From the NCBI RefSeq assembly GCF_000349845.1, contig NC_020829.1:5587001-5651000 (forward strand): 64,000 bases of DNA, read 5' to 3'. Made by a program: the position numbers and the translations under genes. Shown in pieces: positions 51,101 to 58,816 of the stretch. The notes beneath the pieces are model-generated. The model made no database searches, was not told the origin of the DNA, and was given only the letters and a program-made list of their open reading frames with translations. How positions within the stretch are numbered: the stretch's first letter is position 1; every line of letters starts with the position of its first letter. This stretch comes from Pseudomonas sp. ATCC 13867 (GTDB taxonomy: Bacteria > Pseudomonadota > Gammaproteobacteria > Pseudomonadales > Pseudomonadaceae).

Positions 51101-54100
51101 GGTCGAGCTGGCCGGTCTGGCTGATGATGCGGCCGTTCTGGTTGCCGAGGGCGCCGGTTGTCTTGAGGGTGGTGTCGCCCTGGCCCTGCAGGGTGCCGCC
51201 GCCGTTGGCGATGCTGGCGGCGCTGAGGTTGAGCTGGCCGGCCTTGCTGAAGACCAGGCCGTCCTGGCCGTTGAGCAGTTCGGCGGTGAGTTGCAGGGTC
51301 AGGTCGTCCTGCGCGGCCACGGTGCCGCCGACGCTGTTGTCGAAGCGCCCGGCGAGGACCTTGAGCAAACCCTGGCTGGCGAGCTGGCCGCCACGGTTTT
51401 CCAGGCTGCCGACGCTCAGGTTGAGCGGGCCGCCGCTGGCGATCTTCGAGCCGGCGCCGTTGTTCAGCAGCGCGCCGAGCAAGCCCAGGCGCAGCGCGCC
51501 CTGGCTGACCAGGCTGCCGCCGCTGTTGTTCAGGCTGGCGGCGTCGTAGTCGACGCTGGCCGCGCTGATCTGCCCGGTGCGGTTATCCACAGCCTTGGCG
51601 CTGCCAGTCAGGCCGCCCTGGGCACTGAGCAGGCCGCCGTTGCTATTGTCCACGTCGCCGCCCACGGTCAGGCCGAGCCCGCCCTGGGTGGAAACGATGC
51701 CGCCGGCGTTGTTCAGGCTGCCGGCGCCAAGGCCGAGGTTGCCCTTGCTGACCAGCGCGCCGGCGTCGTGGTTGTCCAGCGCACCGCTGACCGTCAGGGT
51801 CAGCGCGCCATCGCGGCTGGAGAGCGTGCCGCTGCTGCTGTTGTCCAGGCTGGCGGCGTTGACCAGCAGGCCTTGCCAGCCGGAGAGCAGGCCTTGGCTT
51901 ACGTTGCGCAGGGCGCCGGCGTTCAGTTCGAGCTGGCCGGCGCTGATGATCCGGCCGCTGTCGCCGTTGTCGAGCTGGCCGCTGGCCGTGAGCGCAAAGC
52001 CCTGGCTGGCGGAAATTTCCCCGCCCCGGTTGTCGAGGTTGCCCAGGCCGTTGATCTGCAGGGCGCCGGTGGCGCTGAGCAGGCCGCCACGGTTGTCGAA
52101 GTCGCCGCGCTGGGCGCCGTTGCCCAGGTCGAGGGTGACCTTGCCTTCGCCGATCAGTGCGGCCTGGCGCTGGATCAGTTGGGCGACGATCAGGTGCAGG
52201 TCGCCCTTGGCGGAGATTTCCCCGCCGTCTGTGGATTCGAGCTTGCCGCCGCGCAGGGTCAGCGCGCCCTGGCTGGTGATCAGGCCACCGGGCTTGCCGG
52301 TGGCGCTGGCGCCGTTGAGGACGTTGCCGGCGCCGAGGTCGAGGCCCAGGGCACCGCTGATCACACCGTCGCGGTTGTCGAGGTCGGCGGTGCTGGCGTC
52401 GAGGCGGCCCTGGGCGAGCAGGCGGCCGTCGCGGTTGTCGGTGCTGCCGGTGGCCAGCAGCAGGTCGCCGGTGGCGGACAGCAGGCCACCCTGGTTGTTC
52501 AGGCTGGCGCTGCCGACATTGAGCTTGCCGCTGGCGACCAGTGCGCCGTCGCCGTGGTTGTCCAGCGCGCCCTGGCTGCGCACGAGCAGGTCGCCCCGGC
52601 TGGCGAGGGTGCCGCCCTGGCTGTTGTCCAGGCTGGCGGCGCTGACGCTGAGGCCGTTAGTTCCGGAAAGCACCCCGGCGTTGCTGTTGTTCAGCGCGCC
52701 GCTGGTGAGGGTCAGACGGTCGCCGGAGAGGATCTTTCCGTCCTGGTTGAGCAATGTCCCGGTAGTGAGGGCGAAGGCGCGGTCACTGGAGATTTCACCG
52801 CCCCGGTTGTCGAGACTGACGACGTTGCGCAACACCAGTTGGCCGGGGCTGCCGAGCAGGCCGCCGGCGTTGTTCAGGGCGCCGCCCTGGAGGTCGAGGT
52901 CGACGCCGCCCTGGCCGATCAGCTGGCCGCCGCCATGCTGGTCGAGGCCAGCGATGCGGCCGTCGATGACGCCGCGCGCGGAGAGGCTGCCGCCCTGGCT
53001 GTTGTCCAGCTGGACGGTGGCGAGGTGGATGGCGGCGTCGGTGACGATGCGACCCTGCTGGCTGTTGTCGAGCTTCGCGCCTTGCAGGCGAATGTCGCCG
53101 GCGGCGCTGAGGAGGCCGCCGGCGTTGTTCAGGTCGGCGCCGGCAAGGTCGATGCTGCCGTCGCTGAGCAGCTTGCCGCCGCGGTTGTCGAGCGCACCGG
53201 CGAGACGGGAGAACAGCAGGCCGGCACTGGAGACCGCGCCCCCACGGTTGTCGAGGCTGCCGGCGTTGAGGGTCAGGCTGCCCTGGCTGAGCAAGGCGCC
53301 GTTACCGCTGTTGTCGAGCGCGCCGGCCAGTTGCAGCCAGAGGCTGTTCTGGCTGTTCACCCGGCCGCCCTGGCTGTTGTCCAGGCTCTGCCCGGTGATG
53401 CTCAGGCCGTCGCGGCCGGCCAGGGTGCCGGCGCGGTTGGCGATGCGCTGCACCTGCAGGTCGAGGCCGGCGTCGCCGATGACCTTGCCGGCGCCGTTGT
53501 CCAGGCTGGCAGCCTGCACAGCGACCTTGGCGCGGCTGGAGATTTCGCCGCCCTGGTTGAGCAGGTCGGTGCCTTTGACGCTGACGCCATTGTTGGCGGC
53601 GATGAGGCCGCCGTTACGGTTGTCGAGCTGCCCGGCTTCGAGGTTCAGCGCGCCCTGGGCGAGCAGTTCGCCGCCCTGCTGGCTGAAGCTGTCGGCCTTG
53701 GCCTGCAGGTCACCCTTGGCATTCACGCTGCCCTGGGCGTTGTTCACCTGGCTGGCCGTCAGGCGCAGTGCCGCGCCGCTGTCGAGGGCGCCGCCCTGGC
53801 TGTTGTCCAGCTGCCCGACGTCGATCTTCAACTCGCCCAGGCTGCTGATCACGCCCAGCGCGCTGTTGTTCAGGCTGGCCCCGGACAGGGTCACGCCGGC
53901 GTCGCCGACCACCAGCCCGCCCCGGTTGTCGAGGGTGCCGGCCTGCACGCCGAGCGCGCCCTTGGCCGAGAGCAGGCCATCGGCCTGGTTGTCGAGCTTC
54001 TGCTGGACGCGGGCCTGCAGGGTGCCGTTGCTGACCAGGGTGCCCTTGCCACTGTTGTCGAGGCTGTCGAGGGTGAAGTCCAGCGACTGCTCGGCGGAGA

Positions 54101-55478
54101 ACAGGCCCAGGCGGTTGTCCAGCGCGCCGCCGCTGACTTGCACGCGGTTAGCGACGGCCTGGCCGTTGCGGTTGTCCAGACGCGCGGCGCTGAGATTCAG
54201 CTGGTCGCTGGCGAGCAATCGGCCCTGGCGGTTGTCCAGGCTGGCGGAGCTGATGCGGGTGGTGGCGCCCTTGAGCGCGCCGCCCTGGTTGTCCAGGGTG
54301 CCGCTGGCGTTGATATCGAGGTTGCGACTGGCGACCACGCTGCCGCTGTTGCGCAGGTTTTGCGCGCTGATCGCCACATCGCCCTGGGCGTTGCGGCTGT
54401 TGTCCGGATTCACGCCAGCTTCGAGGATGCTGGTATTGGCCAACTGCGCAGCGGAAAGCTGAATGCGCGAGCCGGCAGCCAGTTGCCCCTGATTGGTCAG
54501 CGTTCCATTGGCATTCAGTTCGGCAGCACCGGCCGCATAGGCCGGGCCGGTGAGGGCGATGTCCTGGGCCCTGGCGCGCAGGTTGCCGGCGGCGCTGGTG
54601 CGGGCCAGGGTCAACTGGCCGTTGGCGTCGATCTGGATGTCACCGCCGCTGGCGGCCATGTTGCCGGCGAGTTTTACCCCGACGCCCTGCTCGGTGCCCA
54701 CCAGGCGGATGGCGCCGGCGTACATGCCGCCCAGCGCGGAGCTGTCGATCGCCAGTTGCGGCTTGGCGCTGCCGTCGTCGGCCTTGGCGGTGGCGGCGAG
54801 GGTCTCGGCGTCCACCTGGTTGCGGCCGGTCACCACGGCGAGTTGCTGTGCGTAGAGGTCGGCGTTGAGCTTGGCACTGCGGGTAATCAGCTCGAACTGG
54901 TCGAGGTTGCTGGCGTTCAGGCCGGCGCCTTCGACGCTGATCTCGCCGCCGTCGACGTCGTAGCCACGCAGGCGCTCGCCATCCATCAGCGGCTTGCCGG
55001 TGGTCAGCGTGGCGCGCGGAGTATTGATGAAGCCGCAGCCGTTGCAGGTGATGCCGTGGGGGTTGGCGACGATGACGTGGGCTGCCTGCCCGGCCACTTC
55101 GGTGTAGCCGCGCAGCTGCGAGGGATTGGCCCCGGTGACTTCGTTGAGGATCTTGTTGGCCGCGCCACCCTTGAGGTTCGGGTTGCCGACGATGATCCCG
55201 CCCAGTTGGGTGGACTGGGTCTTGCCGGTGGCGTTGTTGAGGATCAGGCCGTTCTGCCCGACGTTGTAGTCGCTGAACCTGTTGTGGGAGAGGCCCGCGC
55301 CGTTGGGCGTGGCGATGTTCACCACGGGCACGCCGTTGCCCGCCGCGCCCAGGTGCGTATTGCCACCGGCTGCCGCATCCACCGCCAGCTCGGCCGCTGC
55401 CGCAACGATGGGGTTGAGGATCAGGATGCCGGAAAGCACGCTGGCAATGGCCTGGTACAGCGGGTGGCGTACGTCCAT
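45174..55478 (-). CDS. cdiA: CdiA-type contact-dependent inhibition exoprotein with deaminase-like toxin
   Basis: About 3434 residues. The ATG at 55478 has GGGAG eight bases upstream and opens MDVRHPLYQAIASVLSGILILNP, a signal region. Then follow a TPS secretion domain (NVGQNGLILNN; VIVANPHGITCNGCGFINTPR), very many LDNSQGG-type FHA-1 repeats (to about residue 1750), a Tyr/Pro-containing spacer (DPNSPDYDPGR), the LSAEQVAALTHDIVWLE block, FHA-2, a DUF637-like pretoxin region and the YNYLNHEENQERF boundary. The last 130 or so residues contain the deaminase-type zinc motif His3382-Ala-Glu3384 with Cys3408-x-x-Cys3411 (GTGHAEADI; RPVCASC). It would be exported by CdiB and deliver its toxin to neighbouring cells. 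Its partner CdiB is disrupted here. Confidence 0.9.
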   Translation of the reverse strand: MDVRHPLYQAIASVLSGILILNPIVAAAAELAVDAAAGGNTHLGAAGNGVPVVNIATPNGAGLSHNRFSDYNVGQNGLILNNATGKTQSTQLGGIIVGNPNLKGGAANKILNEVTGANPSQLRGYTEVAGQAAHVIVANPHGITCNGCGFINTPRATLTTGKPLMDGERLRGYDVDGGEISVEGAGLNASNLDQFELITRSAKLNADLYAQQLAVVTGRNQVDAETLAATAKADDGSAKPQLAIDSSALGGMYAGAIRLVGTEQGVGVKLAGNMAASGGDIQIDANGQLTLARTSAAGNLRARAQDIALTGPAYAAGAAELNANGTLTNQGQLAAGSRIQLSAAQLANTSILEAGVNPDNSRNAQGDVAISAQNLRNSGSVVASRNLDINASGTLDNQGGALKGATTRISSASLDNRQGRLLASDQLNLSAARLDNRNGQAVANRVQVSGGALDNRLGLFSAEQSLDFTLDSLDNSGKGTLVSNGTLQARVQQKLDNQADGLLSAKGALGVQAGTLDNRGGLVVGDAGVTLSGASLNNSALGVISSLGELKIDVGQLDNSQGGALDSGAALRLTASQVNNAQGSVNAKGDLQAKADSFSQQGGELLAQGALNLEAGQLDNRNGGLIAANNGVSVKGTDLLNQGGEISSRAKVAVQAASLDNGAGKVIGDAGLDLQVQRIANRAGTLAGRDGLSITGQSLDNSQGGRVNSQNSLWLQLAGALDNSGNGALLSQGSLTLNAGSLDNRGGAVSSAGLLFSRLAGALDNRGGKLLSDGSIDLAGADLNNAGGLLSAAGDIRLQGAKLDNSQQGRIVTDAAIHLATVQLDNSQGGSLSARGVIDGRIAGLDQHGGGQLIGQGGVDLDLQGGALNNAGGLLGSPGQLVLRNVVSLDNRGGEISSDRAFALTTGTLLNQDGKILSGDRLTLTSGALNNSNAGVLSGTNGLSVSAASLDNSQGGTLASRGDLLVRSQGALDNHGDGALVASGKLNVGSASLNNQGGLLSATGDLLLATGSTDNRDGRLLAQGRLDASTADLDNRDGVISGALGLDLGAGNVLNGASATGKPGGLITSQGALTLRGGKLESTDGGEISAKGDLHLIVAQLIQRQAALIGEGKVTLDLGNGAQRGDFDNRGGLLSATGALQINGLGNLDNRGGEISASQGFALTASGQLDNGDSGRIISAGQLELNAGALRNVSQGLLSGWQGLLVNAASLDNSSSGTLSSRDGALTLTVSGALDNHDAGALVSKGNLGLGAGSLNNAGGIVSTQGGLGLTVGGDVDNSNGGLLSAQGGLTGSAKAVDNRTGQISAASVDYDAASLNNSGGSLVSQGALRLGLLGALLNNGAGSKIASGGPLNLSVGSLENRGGQLASQGLLKVLAGRFDNSVGGTVAAQDDLTLQLTAELLNGQDGLVFSKAGQLNLSAASIANGGGTLQGQGDTTLKTTGALGNQNGRIISQTGQLDLGSASLDNSNGGVINAANGNLKLVTGTFSNNAGTTQAKGLDITATGGIDNRAGHLSAVSGDNRISTTDLNNQGGGLYAGNLLYLHGNQLLNDGTALGQGGKIGAGSIDASLNGALNNQFGLIESSGNLTLGAASINNVVGAIRALGQTPASLMRAASPSQMKIVSGGLLNNNLGRIEGATQDLILQTGALQNGGGNVLHVGTGTFGVDLGQAGLAGGNFTSNGSLTYQAASWTNNAIIQARNLNLDIGQLNQGANGQLLAAQSLIGRGGNWANAGLIASDGTLDLDLSGNYTADGRLSSLGSLSLGAGYIGIGQSGSIGGGGATTVINSSGTLDNGGRLTATQDLRVSAASLNNRGTLGSAGNLYLGAGNLLNENGLIFSGGNMQLRMQNFTNRNADLYSLGILHIAANDQEGWASSVQNISGSFESAGAMTLLVQDFDNRRADDFQIGERIVSGSIQFKYDDVCDGKGCEVHFLSQERSEDVILKDAPQASITAGGDFRFRGGSFDNLYSSIGSGGNIDIQTATFRNQGAAGGVERHYNAEFYTRNDNEYWVFRTNKDLYNSYNDPNSPDYDPGRLTRQQVFDSGGFPDGFYNITTSDVAVSGSPAASAVIQAAGDVVINASERFDNSVVKRDAGAQTISPRDVGVANGATTVQLAITSQLPPDLAQKQVNPVTLPGFSLPQGENGLFRLSGQGGTGGSTGTVQGAGDLSFSGQSISAAQRERSLDGAAPGAGSVVPAGNVASADAQSGAALNVPRVQGLPSSATPDNSHKYLVETNPELTNLKSFLGSDYLLGQLGYDPDKAQKRLGDGLYEQRLIQQAVIARTGQRYIDGMASDEALFKYLMDNAIAYKDSLQLQLGVGLSAEQVAALTHDIVWLEEATINGEKVLVPVLYLAQAEGRLAANGALIMGNDLSLISGGNLTNQGTLRASGDLAASATNINNSGLIEAGNRLDLLAVDSIRNAAGGIISGRDVSLTALTGDVINERSITSVDASNEAHRIHKEIANNAARIEARGDLEITAGRDLISAGSVIQAGGNADLTAGRDLRLEAAQEVDSFDFQSRRVTGNVTSVTQHGSEVQVGGNLELNAGRDLSAVASRIDAARDIAMSAGRDVVLASAANEEHSDAKYKGGGKKITTQEDHVGQQASEVNAGGDVLISAGENLTLVSSKIGAGNEAYLVAGDKIELLAANDSDYSLYDKKEKGSWGKKKTQRDEVTDVKAVGSEISAGADITLLSGGDQKYQGAKLEAGNDIAILSGGEVTFEAVKDLHQESHEKSNSDLAWSSAKGKGKTDETVRQSELIAQGNLTIKAVDGLKIDYKHLDQQSVSQAIDAMVQADPNLAWLKDAEARGDIDWRAVQEFHDSYSYSSSGMGPATQLAVAIAAAAIGGMAAAGALSSAGVAGGSFAMGAGVGAAGSLAGTAGVSLINNKGDLGKVLSDSFSSDNLKQMAIASLVGGLTSAYFDDMLNTKTDPITKKVTVDLSDVSGVSRFAANQAAQNITSTALSKTMGQGGSFGDALKDSVYNTFAAAGFNAIGDFGSTHGLQAGDAQMVVMHALMGGLAAQARGDSFAAGAAGAGLNEALVADLDKLVSGYSPENREALLTMSSQLVGLIGAVAQDSNASSSQLETGAWAAKNSVQYNYLNHEENQERFEAKKACNGGDSTACGRVDELNQLDRNRDLALLAACSPGGNGATCTALRKEALEAARSLQKASWSAEGWEQAEQARQNPQLMAYTITAELQSNLAVNNPITAADSKRLAEAMVSFGSDFIPGYGDAKSFVEAQDPFDYTMAGIGLVPGIGDAAGKILGKAKALYKEGKVSEAADLVEGLGKLPAPQVPKGGGQSVGRGLAYEKPSDLVQNRVSELQAQIPANSKGRITMGVAVVEDANGARSVLVSTSEPRGYLRPGVTLQSGEKVIAGTGHAEADIVKYANANGLKVIDIGATRPVCASCQNILEPTGANVSTPLKPLPRNKQ
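45663..46163. repeat. Near-identical pretoxin repeat (copy in cdiA)
   Basis: Partner of 41790-42290. Confidence 0.85.
47069..47945. repeat. Near-identical FHA-2 repeat (copy in cdiA)
   Basis: Partner of 43128-44000, and in part of 38396-38845. Confidence 0.85.
50000..54400. repeat. Tandem degenerate FHA-1 coding repeats in cdiA
   Basis: Roughly 60-base units encode a LDN-x-x-G beta-helix rung each (SLDNRGG, QLDNSQGG, LNNAGG). The repeats are degenerate at DNA level, so they are coding repeats rather than satellite DNA. Confidence 0.8.
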
Positions 55479-55534
55479 GTGGGAATCTCCCAAGTGCCGG
55501 CAGATGCCAGCTACTAGCTAAAGAGCGAATCGGT

Positions 55535-57143
55535 TCAGAAGAAGAGGTCGACGCGGAAATACACCGGGTGCTCGCGTCGCTCGATGATGTCGGGGCGCTC
55601 CAGGGAGCGCGCCAGGGTCACAGAGGCGGCGGCGTACTGCCCGCGTGCGCTGAACTCCAGGCCATGGCCGCTCATGCGCCCGGAGAGGCCCGGGTTGTAT
55701 TGGCCGTGCTCGATGACGCCGAAGTCGTAGGCATAGGCCACGCCGTACTCCTGCACCCAGGGCAGCAGCGGCTCCCAGGTCACGGCGCGGCGCCAGCGCA
55801 GCTGATTGCGCCAGTAGTAACCGGAGTCGCCGGAGAGGGTCTGGTCCTTGAAGCCGCGGATCGAACTGAGGCCGCCCAGGCTGATGCGCTGCGGGCTGTA
55901 GAGCACGTCTTCACTGTGCTGGCCGGTGGCGAGGCTTTCGAAGCTGAAGGCTTGCTCCCACAGCGTGAACGGCTGCAGGTAGCTCAGGGTCAGGCTGTAC
56001 TTGTTGTAGCGGGCAGTGGGGCTACCGTGCGGGGCGTCGTGGTCGTCGTCCTGCGCGCCGAAGGCGCCGACGCCGCGCTGCCAGCCGATGTCGGCGTTGA
56101 CGAAGGCGCTGCCGACGCGCCGGCCGTGGTTGAAGCCCAGGCTGAATTCGCTGAGGTGGGTGCTGGAAACGTCGAGCAGGGTGTCGTCGATGTAGTTGCG
56201 CGTGCGCTGGTGGCTGAGGCCGAAATTCACCCCGGTCTTGCTCACGTCGTCGCGGAACAGTACGCGCTCGGCGCCCAGTTGATGGGTCTCGTTGTCGCCG
56301 TCGTACTTGAAGGCGAAGCCGGCGTCCTCGTTGCGGGTGCGGTAGTAGTTGCGGCTGTAGCTGTAGTTGAAGGTCCACCAGCCGTAGGGAACGCTGTACC
56401 ACAGGCTCTGGTTGTCGGAGTGCTTCCAGTGGTCGCTGACCACATCCTCGCCGTAACGCAGGCCGAACTGGTCGGCCAGGCCCAGCGGGCTGTCCCAGTC
56501 CAGCCCGACACCGGCCTGCTGTTCACCGGAGGTCGAGTCGCCGTTGTTGTCGCGGCTGGCGCGAGGGCAGGCGGTTGATCTGGTCGACCAGTTGTTCCAG
56601 GTCGCGCAGGTTGAGAATTTCGCCGGTGGCGCCGGGAAAGGTCATGGCCAGCTCGCGCTCGCTGGCCAGCTCCGATTGGTCGAAGCCTTCGAAGCGGCCC
56701 TCGACCACGATGATCTTCAGCTCGCCGCTGGAGAGGTCCTGCTGCGGCAGGTAGGCGCGGGTAGTGACGAAGCCGCGCGAGAGGTAGTGGTCGGTGATGC
56801 CCTTGAGCAGCTCGTTGAGCTGGTTCACGCCCAGGCATTGACCCTGGTACGGCGCCAGCAGCGCTTCGCGCGAACGCGCGTCGAGGTGCTCGGCACCTTC
56901 GAGGCTGATGCTGCGGATAGTGAAGCAACGGGTGTCCGGCGCGGTGGTCGGCGGCGCCTCGGCCGGTGCCTTGCCGGGGAGCTGCTGGAGCTCTTCCAGG
57001 CGCTGGCGCTGTTCGCGCAGCAGTTGTTCCTGGCGCTGGCGCTGGAGGTCGTTGTCACCCGGCGAGGGGAGTGGCGCGGCAAAGCTTGCCGAGGCACAGC
57101 AGAATGCCAGGAGAGGCATCCAGCCACGGTAGATAACGTGCAT
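55535..57143 (-). pseudogene. cdiB: CdiB/TpsB outer-membrane transporter, disrupted by internal deletion and frameshift
   Basis: The first part (MHVIYRGWMPLLAFCCASASFAAP signal, QRQRQEQLLREQRQRLEEL coiled N-terminus, POTRA1 CFTIRSISLEGAEHLD..., start of POTRA2 to VDQINRLPS) is in one frame and stops at about 56523. The beta-barrel part resumes in another frame at SRDNNGDSTSGEQQAGVGLDWDSPLGLADQF and runs to the C-terminal signature YFRVDLFF. The usual POTRA2 end (LLPG, GxSxV, PWRAS) is missing. About 30 codons plus the frame are lost near 56555-56570. Unless this is a sequence error, CdiA cannot be exported by this protein. Confidence 0.75.
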
Positions 57144-57309
57144 CCTTTCGATCCCTATCATCTGCCCAACCGGACAGCCCACCCCAAAAGGTCGATAGGA
57201 TCATAAATGATACATGATACCCATAAGCCATCATCTTTTCAGGATGTAAGCATTTTCCCATTTTTATGGGAATTGACGCACAGGAGGGCTTCTCCTGCCC
57301 GCCCATCTG
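57144..57309. other. cdiB promoter region
   Basis: AT-rich compared with the chromosome. The inverted repeat TTCCCAT-TTTT-ATGGGAA (57255-57272) is a possible operator. A clear -35/-10 pair was not assigned. Confidence 0.35.
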
Positions 57310-57558
57310 TCACGGCCTGGGCACCAACGCCGGCAGCAGTTGGCGGGAGATCGCCTCGCGCACCGCGGGCAGCAGCGTGGCGTTGCCGGCGAGCATTTCT
57401 TCCACCAGGCGGCGCAGGGCCATTGAGCGCTCCGGGGTCAGGGCGCGGACGGCGTATTCGCAGGCCTGCTCCGCAGTGACATCCGGCGGCACGGCGAAGC
57501 CCAGCGCTTGCAGGCGTTCGCGGAAATCGTCCTGGTCGATCAGGTCGGCATGCATCAT
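57310..57558 (-). CDS. Small conserved-type cytosolic protein, function unknown
   Basis: 82 residues starting MMHADLIDQDDFRERLQALGF, with AGGAG seven bases upstream of the first ATG. The sequence is predicted to be helical (ACEYAVRALTPERSMALRRLVEEMLAGNATLLPAVREAISRQLL), with no cysteine pair or membrane segment. It sits just beyond the cdiB promoter region at the accessory/core boundary. I do not recognise the family. Confidence 0.55.
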   Translation of the reverse strand: MMHADLIDQDDFRERLQALGFAVPPDVTAEQACEYAVRALTPERSMALRRLVEEMLAGNATLLPAVREAISRQLLPALVPRP

Positions 57559-57883
57559 GGCGGTTCTCCTGGGAGCGGCTCGGGTTTCCATCGATTCTGG
57601 TAAGCCCGGCGAAGGGCGGCAAGCGCCCGGCCGACGGAATGTCCGCAACGGGCACGCACAGGTCGTTTTCGGCTAATCGCACGGGCAATCCGCCAGGCAG
57701 ACTGCGATCCATACGGAACCTGCAAGCCTCACCGGCCCAGGCTTCACGCACACCGAGAGCCCGACACCGGCTCGCTTTGTCCCCTGTCACGCGTCGGGCG
57801 TCCCAGGGGATTTTTTTCGCTCGGCGCTGAGGCGATGTGCCGTTGGAGGCGTTCGCCGGATTTATGTTCGGTCAAGCGCTGCC
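57559..57883. other. Intergenic stretch with a plus-strand terminator, no gene assigned
   Basis: A minus-strand frame runs through most of it without a convincing start or family. A hairpin TCCCCTG...CAGGGGA (57780-57786 with 57804-57810) followed by seven T terminates plus-strand transcription, although no plus-strand gene is seen. Confidence 0.45.
57780..57817 (+). terminator. Terminator-like hairpin, plus strand
   Basis: 7-bp stem with a 17-base loop that can pair further, followed by TTTTTTT. Confidence 0.5.
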
Positions 57884-58816
57884 CTAGCGCCCGAGAAAGC
57901 CCCGCAACGCCTGGAAAATCGCGCGGTACAGGGCTTCCACCTCTTCCACGCCGCGAGCGCGCAGGCAGGCGTGTACCAGTCCGGCGCCGGCGAAATAATC
58001 CACCGCCACGCCGGCTTCACCCAGGCGGTCGCGGTACAGCGCGCCGTCGTCGCGCAGGGGATCGGATTCGGCGACGGCGATGAAGGCCGGCGGCAGCCCG
58101 CGCAGGTCCGGCGCCAGCAGTGGCAGCGCGAGCGGGTCCTGCCAGTCGGCGGGGCGGGAAAGGTAGGCCGCCAGGTAGCGGCCAACGTCGGCGCTGGACA
58201 GCAACGGCGCGTCAACGCAGCTTGTGCGCGACGGTGTGTCGGCATTGCCCAGGGCGGGATAGATCAGCGCCTGCCCCCGCGGCAGCGTCTCGCCCGCATC
58301 GCGCAGGGCGAGGCAGAGCGCGGCGCTGAGGTTGCCGCCGGCGCTGTCGCCAGCCACCAGCAGGCGGCGGTTATCCACAGGCTCGCCCAAACCGCCGGCG
58401 AGCAGTTGCCGCCACACCGCCAGGCAGTCGTGCAGGGCGGCGGGATACGGATGTTCCGGCGCCAGCCGGTAGCTGACGGCGACCACCAGGGCGCCCAGCT
58501 CGGCAGCCAATTCCGCGCAGATCATGTCGTGGGTGCGCGCATTGCCCAGTATCCAGCCGCCGCCGTGCAGGTAGAGCAGGGCCGGCCAGCCTGCCACCGG
58601 GGGCGATCCGTCGGGCCGGTAGAGGCGCAGGGCGACCAGCCCCTCGGGTTGCACATCGCGGATCAGCACGCCCTCTGGAGGCGGCGGGGCGAAGGCAACG
58701 GCCATGCGTTCATAGCCGTCACGCTGGGCGGCGAGGGAAGGGTCGGCCACGGCAAAGGCTTCCGTCCGGGCGATGAAGGCCTGCATGGCGTCGGACAGCG
58801 GGTAGTGGTGCGTCAT
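57884..58816 (-). CDS. Alpha/beta hydrolase of the hormone-sensitive-lipase family (PA5384-like)
   Basis: 310 residues with the HGGGW oxyanion motif (LYLHGGGWILG, about 83-93), nucleophile elbow GDSAGGN (about 158), acid residue in VAESDPLRDDG and His in GAGLVHACLR. It has no signal peptide. The start overlaps the cdhB stop by four bases, so it belongs to the carnitine operon. As PA5384 in P. aeruginosa it probably hydrolyses carnitine esters or related acyl-carnitines to free carnitine; that substrate is inferred from context. Confidence 0.87.
   Translation of the reverse strand: MTHHYPLSDAMQAFIARTEAFAVADPSLAAQRDGYERMAVAFAPPPPEGVLIRDVQPEGLVALRLYRPDGSPPVAGWPALLYLHGGGWILGNARTHDMICAELAAELGALVVAVSYRLAPEHPYPAALHDCLAVWRQLLAGGLGEPVDNRRLLVAGDSAGGNLSAALCLALRDAGETLPRGQALIYPALGNADTPSRTSCVDAPLLSSADVGRYLAAYLSRPADWQDPLALPLLAPDLRGLPPAFIAVAESDPLRDDGALYRDRLGEAGVAVDYFAGAGLVHACLRARGVEEVEALYRAIFQALRGFLGR

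Noticed and set aside
50000..54400. Regular repeats resembling a CRISPR or satellite array
   Set aside because: The repeats are degenerate coding units for LDN-x-x-G beta-helix rungs in a single long frame, with no constant repeat or unique spacers.
49683..55517. A very long open frame on the plus strand opposite cdiA (more than 1900 codons)
   Set aside because: It is a shadow of the GC-rich FHA repeats in cdiA. Its translation is low-complexity (AAVVQAGG-like), without start signals or family motifs.
57239..57790. 183-codon minus-strand frame overlapping the small 57310 gene
   Set aside because: It has no ribosome-binding site, the translation is rich in Pro and Arg, and the 82-residue frame has a good AGGAG start.
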